Program-made: the position numbers and the translations under genes
Shown: one piece after another, positions 1 through 7,295 of the stretch
Position numbering within the stretch: the first letter of the stretch is position 1
Layout: every line of letters begins with the position of its first letter
Assembly (NCBI RefSeq): GCF_049195245.1
Contig: NZ_JBMIRR010000027.1
Coordinates: 310,001 to 374,000, forward strand
DNA length: 64,000 nt
Reading direction: 5' to 3'
Origin: Arenimonas sp049195245
GTDB taxonomy: Bacteria; Pseudomonadota; Gammaproteobacteria; Xanthomonadales; Xanthomonadaceae
The notes under the pieces: generated by a model
The model's database searches: none
What the model was told of the DNA's origin: nothing
Seen by the model: only the letters and a program-made list of their open reading frames with translations

Positions 1-311
1 GAGCCGGTGGTCCGGGAACGGCGGAGCGTGTCGCTGGTGAGCCGCTCGCGGTAGACGGCGCCTGCGGGAACGGTGGCCTCATAGACGCCGTCCTTCCCCG
101 TTTTCACCGGGTGGGCGTCGCCCGTGTCGCGGTTCACCAAGTCCAGGGTGGCATGGGGCAGGGGCGTGTCTCCCACCGTCATCGCCCCGCGGACCAGGCA
201 ACGTTCCTCTACGACCGAGGCTTCGGGAAACGCGGCGAGCCGCTGGGCCGTGGTGTCGGCGAACGCGGCGAAGGGAACGAGCAGTGCAAGCGGAACGAGC
301 AAGTGGCGCAT
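1..311 (-). CDS. Partial secreted protein, C-terminus beyond window
   Basis: The reading frame opens at an ATG whose first base is position 311 (minus strand) and runs off the left edge, giving at least 103 residues. The N-terminus is a clear signal peptide (MRHLLVPLALLVPFAAFADT) with a likely signal peptidase I site after AFA. The mature part has a short segment of the type RGAMTVGDTPLPHATLDLVN followed by DTGDAHPVKTGKDGVYEATV. This resembles one repeat of a carboxypeptidase-regulatory/transthyretin-like beta-sandwich, as in many exported proteins; that fold is my inference. A GGAG Shine-Dalgarno sits 8 bases before the ATG and decides the start. Its leader carries a hairpin and an upstream intrinsic terminator, described separately. 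Function unknown. Confidence 0.7.
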   Translation of the reverse strand, partial: MRHLLVPLALLVPFAAFADTTAQRLAAFPEASVVEERCLVRGAMTVGDTPLPHATLDLVNRDTGDAHPVKTGKDGVYEATVPAGAVYRERLTSDTLRRSRTTG

Positions 312-394
312 GGTCGGGTCTCCATTGAGTGAGAAGTTTTTTTTGCTTCTCAACAGGGAAACAGAGAGCGGCCGATGCGCAAGGGGGTGAAACG

Positions 395-421
395 AAAAAA
401 GGCCCACCGTTTCCGGTGAGC
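395..421 (-). terminator. Intrinsic terminator, minus strand
   Basis: On the minus strand GCTCACCG, a GAAA tetraloop and CGGTGGGC form an 8-bp stem with one wobble pair, followed by C and a run of six T. This is a textbook Rho-independent terminator. It lies 84 bases upstream of the partial secreted gene and about 225 bases past the nuclease gene, so it either ends a short RNA or attenuates transcription into the secreted gene. Confidence 0.75.
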
Positions 422-449
422 TCCGACCCGACCAAGGATCGCACTGTCA

Positions 450-477
450 GAAATAGCAGGCGGCGCAGCTTTCGCAA
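450..477 (-). promoter_or_regulatory. Possible promoter of the secreted gene's leader
   Basis: On the minus strand TTGCGA (477-472) and TATTTC (455-450) are separated by 16 bases. The predicted start, near position 443, lies just before the intrinsic terminator at 395-421. This is a weak -10 match; it is listed because of the terminator that follows. Confidence 0.3.
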
Positions 478-599
478 GGGAAGCGCGATGCAAACAAACT
501 AACGAGCCGCGTTTTAGTCAGATTGAAACGCGAGAAAGCCCGCAACCCGCTACCACTTAACGCGCCAGGCGCCGCCACTGGTGCGGGATGCTACATGAT

Positions 600-628
600 A
601 CTTTCCCAACTGCTTCCGCCGGGAAAGT
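600..628 (-). terminator. Inverted repeat after the GHKL-nuclease gene
   Basis: ACTTTCCC (600-607) and GGGAAAGT (621-628) form an 8-bp stem with a 13-base loop, 20 bases after the stop of the GHKL-nuclease gene. No T-run follows, so termination is uncertain. Confidence 0.35.
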
Positions 629-647
629 TTCGACGCTGGCGCCGGTA

Positions 648-2594
648 TTAACGGACAACCTCGTCAAGCAGGCCCGCTTGACGAACTTCTACTTCGCCAA
701 GAAAGCTCTCCATAGCGTCTCGCTGGTCCTCAAGAAACGGCGCATCTTTTACTTTTGAATAGAGGTTCAGGAGCCGCTTTTCGGCGCGCCGAAGAATGGT
801 GTCATAGAGCATAGGTGCAATCTTTACGCAGTCTCCTTCGGTGCGCGGCTCCGCCTCTCCAGGTTCGATTCGATCGCCAAGAATGAAGGCATCCACCTTG
901 GTTGTTGCTGAAAGGTATCCCTTGTTCCGTAGCTCTTTAACATACTTCCACACCTGCTCTTTCTCTTTCGATCCGAGCGCAAGGTCAGTCGTTTTCAAAT
1001 CTACAATAACTAAATGAGCGATCCCATTTTCGTTCGATTGTTCATCATAGGAAGATCGGGCATATAGTCCGATGCTGCTGTCATCGCGAACTACGAAATC
1101 AGGGCGGTTCCTGCTTCCGCGGCCATTCTTGTCGCCAAATATTGTCTGAATGACCTTCGTCATTCCTTGATTTGAGGTGAACTCAATAGATTCAAACTCC
1201 GCTCCGAACATCCAGAGCCCCTTATTGAACAGCGGTTGAAGTTCATGCACCTCATCAACGCCAGGGATGTCTAGTTTCTGCTTGAGCTCATCAATCAGGC
1301 GAAGGCGAGTTTGAATCTCATCCAAAACGATTTTCGCCAATCCAATCGTCCAGTTTCGGAGGATTTCGTTGAGGGCGTCGTAGTCGTCCGGGGTTTGGCT
1401 ATGAAGAGCTTCGAGAAGGCCGTAGAGCGACTGACTTTTTTCGAGCTTAGTGAGGATCGTGGTTAGTTGAATGATTTCCTGTTCGCCGAAGTTAGGACAG
1501 TTATCTACGACCTCATTGACGAACGAGGCGACGCGGTCTTTGCTCAGCGGCGGCAGGGCATTCAATGACGATCCCACCCGATCAAATACACTCGAGCGTT
1601 TTCCTTCGCGCGCGCTCCGGTTGGTGTCTTCGATTAGCTCCCGAATGCGCTGTTGAACTTGAGGCTGCACGAGCTTCCACGTTGGGTTGTTCTCGTCGAA
1701 TCCTGACCAGTCAGCTTTGACGGCGTTCGAGTCATTCAAAAAGTCCGCTTCCACGATAAACGTGAATCGCTTTGCTTCCGATGTTCTGCCGTCCAGAACC
1801 CGTTCTACGTCGCTACCTCTCCATCCGAAATCGCCAACCGCACGGCGTTGGACCCACCACGCAATCCCATGTTGCTTGGTGGTCTTGTCTGCTTTGCGCG
1901 TGTCAATGTGGTGGATCGTGATATTGCCCGCGCCGGGAATGTGCATCTGCGTTGTAAGTAGAGACTGGCGCGAGATATCAGAAAAAGAAATCAGCCGATC
2001 ATTTAGATAGACTTGGAACTGAGGGTCGGCCAAAAACCGTCCGCCAATGATGTCTCGCGCGGCGGCCTCATCAAGCCCGATTTGTGAGATCTCTCCCACG
2101 CCCTTGATCTCGGTTCCATGGCCTTTGGCCCCGGACTTGATGTGCTCGACTACGTCTATCACCAAGGGGTTGGTGGGGGTCCTCTTCACGAGGCAAGTAA
2201 ACTTGGCTCCGTCTCTCCAGGACGACACGAGGTATTCGCTCGAAAAGCAGAAGCTTGCGAACCGGCCCTTTCCATTTCGCCCAAACACTGGTCGCGGCAA
2301 GCCAACCAAGTCCGGAGGTGGTTGACTGGTATTGCCAGAGCGAGCCACTCGGTCGTAGGACATTGCCCGCCATATGAACTGAAACTCTTCGAGAGACATG
2401 CCCTTTCCGTCATCTTGGACGGCGAACTGTCGCCCCGTCTTTGGGTCAGGCCAGGTTATTTGCACCTTGGTTGCGTATGCATCCCAGCCGTTGGCCACGA
2501 GTTCCACGATGGCGGTAGCTGGGTCAGAAATAATGGATCCGGCGTAGCTATCGAGGAAGCGTGCTTCGAAGAAGAGGTCCTGAGGCTTGGCCAT
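648..2594 (-). CDS. GHKL ATPase fused to a PD-(D/E)XK nuclease (Shedu-like), candidate defence protein
   Basis: This 648-residue protein has two recognisable parts. Residues about 25-200 form a GHKL (Hsp90/MutL/MORC) ATPase: the N-box has E31, N35 and D38 (ELVANGWDAY), then DDGKGM at 61-66 and a lid-type GRNGKGRF at 106-113. Residues about 450-580 look like a PD-(D/E)XK nuclease: WMFGAEFE (461-468), P498-D499, D532-x-K534 within VIVDLKTT, and Q547. The order W-x-FG, then RPDF, then the hydrophobic-D-L-K strand, then a helix with Q resembles the DUF4263/Shedu nuclease of antiphage systems. GHKL-nuclease fusions are known in prokaryotic conflict systems; a defence role here is inference. The gene stands alone in a block near 50% GC, unlike its flanks, which points to horizontal acquisition. 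The start is set by AGGA 6 bases before the ATG. Confidence 0.75.
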   Translation of the reverse strand: MAKPQDLFFEARFLDSYAGSIISDPATAIVELVANGWDAYATKVQITWPDPKTGRQFAVQDDGKGMSLEEFQFIWRAMSYDRVARSGNTSQPPPDLVGLPRPVFGRNGKGRFASFCFSSEYLVSSWRDGAKFTCLVKRTPTNPLVIDVVEHIKSGAKGHGTEIKGVGEISQIGLDEAAARDIIGGRFLADPQFQVYLNDRLISFSDISRQSLLTTQMHIPGAGNITIHHIDTRKADKTTKQHGIAWWVQRRAVGDFGWRGSDVERVLDGRTSEAKRFTFIVEADFLNDSNAVKADWSGFDENNPTWKLVQPQVQQRIRELIEDTNRSAREGKRSSVFDRVGSSLNALPPLSKDRVASFVNEVVDNCPNFGEQEIIQLTTILTKLEKSQSLYGLLEALHSQTPDDYDALNEILRNWTIGLAKIVLDEIQTRLRLIDELKQKLDIPGVDEVHELQPLFNKGLWMFGAEFESIEFTSNQGMTKVIQTIFGDKNGRGSRNRPDFVVRDDSSIGLYARSSYDEQSNENGIAHLVIVDLKTTDLALGSKEKEQVWKYVKELRNKGYLSATTKVDAFILGDRIEPGEAEPRTEGDCVKIAPMLYDTILRRAEKRLLNLYSKVKDAPFLEDQRDAMESFLGEVEVRQAGLLDEVVR

Positions 2595-3223
2595 GGCTTT
2601 CCTGTCATTTTTCGTGGGCTGCTGTCGCAGCTATACAGCTCGACGGATGCGATCGACTTTAGCCGTTTTGCTCTGGTTGGAACGCGAGCTTGCTGCTGTG
2701 CGGAGCCCCGACGATGAGCAGCTATCCACCGATGTTGAGGTCGGGGTCGCCAGGGCTAGGTCCTCATCAAGAACAATCGCGGCACTTCCGGTTCAACGGC
2801 GTTGCGTCTGCGACCTGGACAAGCCGGCGGGTCAACGGGGCAGGGCAATCACGTCGAAGGGGCCGAGCAGCTCCCACTCCTACCTTATATAGAGGGCGAC
2901 GAGGCCCGGCGGGAGATGGCCTGGAGCGGGTCCGATGGGGCGGTTCTGACGCCGGGCAGGGCGCTCAAAAAGGACGGCGCGCCAGCGGATCCACGGCTGC
3001 GAAAAACAGCGGAAAGTGCGGCCGAATGCCCCAGAAACGTAGCCATAATGTAGCCAAATGCAGCTACAACCTGAGGGTGCCTCTTCAATCCATTGATAGG
3101 TATAGATAAAAAGCGTAGATCAAAGCGCACCCGCTTACTGCTTCATCAGCGGCGTATGTTGGGCGGTTTCCGAAGCGGACATCCGGATGGCAAAGGCAGG
3201 AGCGGCCCTATAGTCTAACGGCC
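2595..3223. other. Gene-poor, mixed-composition region upstream of pncC
   Basis: This 629-base stretch has only short overlapping reading frames on both strands, and I recognise none. It should contain the promoter of the GHKL-nuclease gene at its left end and of pncC at its right end. Around 3036-3066 is an AT-richer patch with repeated GTAGCC words. Composition shifts back to high GC near 3130, which I take as the right border of the acquired block. No integrase, transposase or tRNA end is visible. Confidence 0.5.
3209..3214 (+). promoter_or_regulatory. Candidate -10 element of pncC
   Basis: TATAGT ends 9 bases before the pncC ATG, with no recognisable -35 at the right distance and no Shine-Dalgarno next to the ATG (the nearest AGGAG is 24 bases upstream). 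If used, the mRNA leader would be only a few bases long. Confidence 0.35.
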
Positions 3224-3730
3224 ATGGACGACGCCGCCCGGATACTGGACGACACCCTGCATGCGCTGGCCACCGACGTCGGCGCCGCGCTGCAGTCGCA
3301 CCACCTGATGCTGGCCACCGCCGAAAGCTGCACCGGCGGCTGGATCGCCAAGACCATCACCGACATCCCGGGCTGCTCGGCCTGGTTCGACTGCGGCATG
3401 GCGGCCTACAGCTACGAGGCCAAGCAGGCCCTGCTGGGCGTGCGCCCGGAGACGCTGACCGAACACGGCGCGGTCAGCCGCGAGACCGTGCTGGAGATGG
3501 TCTCGGGCGCCCTGGTGACCTCGGGCGCCAGCATCGCGGTCGCCGTCACCGGCATCGCCGGGCCCGGCGGCGGCACCACCGACAAGCCGGTGGGCACGGT
3601 CTGGATCGGCTGGAAGCGGCGCGGTGGCTATCCCCAGGCCCGCCTGTTCCATTTCGACGGCGACCGCGACGCGGTGCGGCGCCAGACCGTGGTGGCGTCC
3701 CTGCGGGGGCTGCTGGAGCTGGCGGTTTGA
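3224..3730 (+). CDS. pncC: Nicotinamide-nucleotide amidohydrolase PncC (CinA C-terminal type)
   Basis: PncC deamidates nicotinamide mononucleotide to nicotinic acid mononucleotide in the pyridine-nucleotide salvage cycle, in the cytoplasm. The 168-residue length is that of stand-alone CinA C-terminal domain proteins. Family signatures are AESCTGG (33-39) and GIAGPGG (110-116), with a conserved tyrosine in AAYSYEAK near residue 64. The N-terminal MoeA-like domain of full CinA is absent, as usual in this group. It is the first gene of the pncC-(secreted)-lexA-recA-recX series; linkage of CinA-type genes to recA is widespread. No Shine-Dalgarno precedes the ATG, so the start rests on similarity and on the -10-like TATAGT just upstream. 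Confidence 0.92.
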   Translation: MDDAARILDDTLHALATDVGAALQSHHLMLATAESCTGGWIAKTITDIPGCSAWFDCGMAAYSYEAKQALLGVRPETLTEHGAVSRETVLEMVSGALVTSGASIAVAVTGIAGPGGGTTDKPVGTVWIGWKRRGGYPQARLFHFDGDRDAVRRQTVVASLRGLLELAV

Positions 3731-3785
3731 CGACGCTTTTGGCGCCCGCCTAATCTCGCGTTTTCCTGGTCCGGACGAACCTCCG

Positions 3786-4697
3786 ATGCGTGTCCTGCTG
3801 CTCGCCCTTGGGCTTTCCATCTCGCCTGCGATGGCGCAGTCCGCCCTGTGGGACGCGGAGTCGCGCTGGGAATTCATCACTGGCGGCGACGATATCGGAG
3901 CGTACGTCGCCTACCTTCGCGACTACCCCGACAGCCCGCACGTCGCCGAGGCGCGGGCCCGGCTGGAGGCCTTCAGGAACGAGCCGGCGGCACGCCTGGA
4001 TACGCCCGCCTGCGCGGCGGTGCTGCAGTCGCGGGCCGAATCCATGCTGGCCACGGCGGTCGAGGGTCACCACGCATCCTTCGATGCGCGGGTGCCGGCG
4101 GATCATTTCCTGTCCTCGTCCACGCTGCTGGTCGAGCCGCGGGGCCAGGCGCCGGGCCAGGCGCCGATCGAATCGCGGATCTACCTCACCCTGACCGCCG
4201 ACACGGCGGGCGGCTGCCGGCTGATGCACCGCTGGTCGATCGGCAGCGGGCTGCCTCAGGAATGCCGCTGCAGTCCGCGCGACCCCGACTACCGCGCGCC
4301 ATCGCCGGTGGTCGCGGCCGTGTTCTCGGACCTGCTGCGATTCAAGGCGCTCAACGCCGCCTGCATCGCCCGGGGCCAGCCGGACCTGTCCGTCGAAATC
4401 CAGGCGTTCCTGGCCGAATCGATCGCGAGCCGGGAAGCCCGCGCCGCGGCACTGCAGGCACGCGTGGCGTCCGGCGGGGAGCTCTCTGCGGCCGAGCAGG
4501 TCGAGGTCGACCAGATCCTGGGCGCGCTGCCGGCGCTGAAAGCGGGTGATTACCCGGTCGGCCTGGCCGATCGCCAGGCGGGGGCGGTACGCGACATGAC
4601 CCGGGAGCAACTTGACACGCTGTGCGCGGGCCGGCTGCCCGGCATCGTGGCCGGCGCGCGACAGGCGGTCGGCGGCGAGGGACCGGCCCAGCCCTGA
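3786..4697 (+). CDS. Secreted protein of unknown function between pncC and lexA
   Basis: Starting at the ATG at 3786 the product has 303 residues. The N-terminus MRVLLLALGLSISPAMAQS is a signal peptide with a likely cut after AMA, which is why I prefer this start over longer in-frame ones. The first mature segment (YVAYLRDYPDSPHVAEARAR) has the spacing of a tetratricopeptide-like helix pair, as in periplasmic proteins with PDSP-type repeats. Six cysteines follow, two of them as CRC, so disulfides are plausible. The C-terminal third is charged and helical. I do not recognise a named family. It lies 55 bases after pncC and 57 bases before lexA, outside the LexA operator. Confidence 0.7.
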   Translation: MRVLLLALGLSISPAMAQSALWDAESRWEFITGGDDIGAYVAYLRDYPDSPHVAEARARLEAFRNEPAARLDTPACAAVLQSRAESMLATAVEGHHASFDARVPADHFLSSSTLLVEPRGQAPGQAPIESRIYLTLTADTAGGCRLMHRWSIGSGLPQECRCSPRDPDYRAPSPVVAAVFSDLLRFKALNAACIARGQPDLSVEIQAFLAESIASREARAAALQARVASGGELSAAEQVEVDQILGALPALKAGDYPVGLADRQAGAVRDMTREQLDTLCAGRLPGIVAGARQAVGGEGPAQP

Positions 4698-4715
4698 TCC
4701 CAGGCGCGAAAGGGC

Positions 4716-4746
4716 TTGACAGGGCAGGGTGGCTTGTTAGTAGTAT
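4716..4746 (+). promoter_or_regulatory. lexA promoter
   Basis: TTGACA (4716-4721) is followed after 19 bases by TAGTAT (4741-4746), inside the LexA operator. An alternative -10 is TAGTAG at 4738-4743 with a 16-base spacer. Either gives a start within a few bases of the lexA ATG at 4755. The region holds operator sequence rather than a Shine-Dalgarno. Confidence 0.55.
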
Positions 4747-4755
4747 TACTACTAA
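4737..4755 (+). promoter_or_regulatory. LexA operator (SOS box) overlapping the lexA start codon
   Basis: TTAGTAGTATTACTACTAA is a perfect inverted repeat around one central base. It matches the xanthomonad LexA-binding motif (two TTAGTAGTA half-sites), which differs from the E. coli CTGT-N8-ACAG box. Its last base is the A of the lexA ATG, so bound LexA would cover the -10 region and the transcription start. This is a standard autoregulatory layout with unusually tight spacing. Confidence 0.9.
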
Positions 4756-5384
4756 TGGAACTGACCGATACCCAGCAGGCCATCCTGGCCATGATCTCCG
4801 AGCGCATCGAGGCCGATGGCGTGCCGCCTTCGCAGGTGGAAATCGCCCACGCCTTCGGCTTCAAGGGCGTGCGCGCGGCCCAATACCACATCGAGGCCCT
4901 GGAACAGGCCGGCGCCATCCGGCGCGTGGCCGGCCAGGCCCGCAGCATCCGCCTTGTCTCGTCCCCGGCCGCCGAACCCGTCGCGGTGGTCGGGGACGAG
5001 CTTCTCCGCCTGCCCGTCCTGGGCCAGGTCGCCGCCGGCCTGCCCATCGGCGCTGATGCCGGCCTGCACGACATGGTGCTGCTCGACCGCGTGTTCTTCT
5101 CGCCGGCGCCCGATTACCTGCTCAAGGTAAAGGGCGACTCGATGCGGGACGAGGGCATCCTGCATGGCGACCTGATCGGCGTGCACCGCACCCGGGACGC
5201 CCGCAGCGGCCAGATCGTGGTCGCGCGCATCGACGACGAGATCACGGTCAAGCTGCTCAAGATCGGCAGGGACAGCATCCGCCTGCTGCCGCGCAACCCC
5301 GATTTCGCGCCCATCGTGGTCACGCCCGACCAGGATTTCGCGATCGAAGGGCTGTACTGCGGCCTCGTCAGGCCGAACCGTTGA
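4755..5384 (+). CDS. lexA: LexA SOS repressor
   Basis: LexA represses SOS genes and cleaves itself when RecA filaments form on single-stranded DNA. The product from the ATG at 4755 has 209 residues. An N-terminal winged helix-turn-helix (about 1-65) is followed by the cleavage site Ala94-Gly95 in QVAAGLPIG and an S24-type catalytic domain with Ser129 (KGDSM) and Lys166 (DEITVK). An in-frame ATG at 4716 would place start codon and promoter inside the coding region, so I reject it. The operator overlaps the start. The downstream recA is 182 bases away, with no second LexA box visible between them. Confidence 0.97.
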   Translation: MELTDTQQAILAMISERIEADGVPPSQVEIAHAFGFKGVRAAQYHIEALEQAGAIRRVAGQARSIRLVSSPAAEPVAVVGDELLRLPVLGQVAAGLPIGADAGLHDMVLLDRVFFSPAPDYLLKVKGDSMRDEGILHGDLIGVHRTRDARSGQIVVARIDDEITVKLLKIGRDSIRLLPRNPDFAPIVVTPDQDFAIEGLYCGLVRPNR

Positions 5385-5497
5385 GCTTCGGGAAGAAGAA
5401 ATCGCCGGCGAAGAAGTCCCTTTCCCTACAGCGCGTCGAGGCCGAAACGGCTGCCGCGGCTGCACAGGGCAAGGGAAAATCCGCAGGCCGGTCGGGT

Positions 5498-5512
5498 TCT
5501 CAGCCTGTGAGA
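5498..5512. promoter_or_regulatory. Short inverted repeat upstream of recA
   Basis: TCTCA-N5-TGAGA lies about 55 bases before the recA ATG, next to a possible -10 (GATAAT, 5522-5527). The arms are only 5 bp, so this may be chance. It is the only palindrome I see in the recA leader. Confidence 0.25.
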
Positions 5513-5566
5513 CATCCGCCCGATAATCTGGCGACAACCCAAAACGACACCTCCAGGAGCTCCCCC

Positions 5567-6628
<1,062 letters not shown>

Positions 6629-6656
6629 GGCCGCACCGGGCCGGTCGGAGGCGTTG

Positions 6657-7139
6657 ATGGCTTTCTCCGACCGGCCGCCGCGGGCCAAGCCCGAGGCCTA
6701 CCAGAAGGCGCTGGAACTGCTGGTCCGGCGTGAGCATTCCCGCCGCGACCTCAAGCGCAAGCTCGGCCTGCGCGGGGCCGACTCGGCCGAGGCCGACGCC
6801 GCCATCGAGAAACTGGCCGGCCTGGGGTTCCAGGACGATGCGCGCTTCGCCTCGTCCTTTGCCCGCGACCGGGCGTCGGCAGGGTATGGGCCCGTGCGGA
6901 TCCGGCAGGAACTGGCCGGCCACGGCCTGGACCGGGACCAGGTGCAGTGCGCCCTGGACACCTGTGACACCGACTGGCGCCAGTCCGCCCGCATGCAGGT
7001 GGATCGCCGCTTCCGCTCCGCTGAACTGGCCGATCCGGCCCGGCGGCGCAAGGCCGTCGAGTTCCTGCTTCGGCGCGGTTTCGACCAGGACAGTGCCCAG
7101 GCCGCGGTCAGGCCATCGATGGACGAGGACGACGTATAG
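6657..7139 (+). CDS. recX: Regulatory protein RecX
   Basis: RecX binds RecA filaments and limits their growth. The 160-residue product starts at the ATG at 6657, placed 5 bases after GGAGG, 28 bases past recA. The sequence is built of RecX three-helix repeats with the typical RREHSRRDLKRKL, GFQDDARFASSFARDR and GYGPVRIRQEL segments in order. The close spacing argues for co-transcription with recA, the standard arrangement. Confidence 0.95.
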   Translation: MAFSDRPPRAKPEAYQKALELLVRREHSRRDLKRKLGLRGADSAEADAAIEKLAGLGFQDDARFASSFARDRASAGYGPVRIRQELAGHGLDRDQVQCALDTCDTDWRQSARMQVDRRFRSAELADPARRRKAVEFLLRRGFDQDSAQAAVRPSMDEDDV

Positions 7140-7295
7140 CCCAGATCCCGCCCGGGACCCCGGCGCGGGCTGGTAATCTTGGCGGTCTAGCCGGTCTGCT
7201 TGCGTCGTCCGATGCCCGCCCGCATCTTTGTGGGCAGGTGGGGCGTCCGCGCCACCGACCCTCCGCACACGTGATACCAGGATCCATCGCCGTCC

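Larger units (their letters stand above)
312..647. other. Intergenic region between the partial secreted gene and the GHKL-nuclease gene
   Basis: This 336-base stretch holds no credible gene. It contains a GAGAAG-T8-G-CTTCTC inverted repeat (331-351), an intrinsic terminator pointing left (395-421), a possible minus-strand promoter (450-477) and an inverted repeat just past the end of the nuclease gene (600-628). Base composition is visibly less GC-rich than in the housekeeping regions. Confidence 0.6.

Noticed and set aside
79..477. 132-codon minus-strand frame at the left end
   Set aside because: It runs through the terminator and leader and is out of frame with the signal-peptide gene that has a proper ribosome site.
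590..3054. GCTACATGAT (590-599) resembling the complement of ATAATGTAGC (3045-3054) as element borders
   Set aside because: Nine of ten bases in inverted orientation is expected by chance over 2.5 kb, and no recombinase is present.
2885..3130. 81-codon minus-strand frame upstream of the ATPase-nuclease gene
   Set aside because: No ribosome site, no recognisable family, and the composition changes along its length; not enough for a gene.
4716..4754. Upstream in-frame ATG for lexA
   Set aside because: It would place the promoter and operator inside the gene, and homologues begin at the later MELTDTQ-type start.
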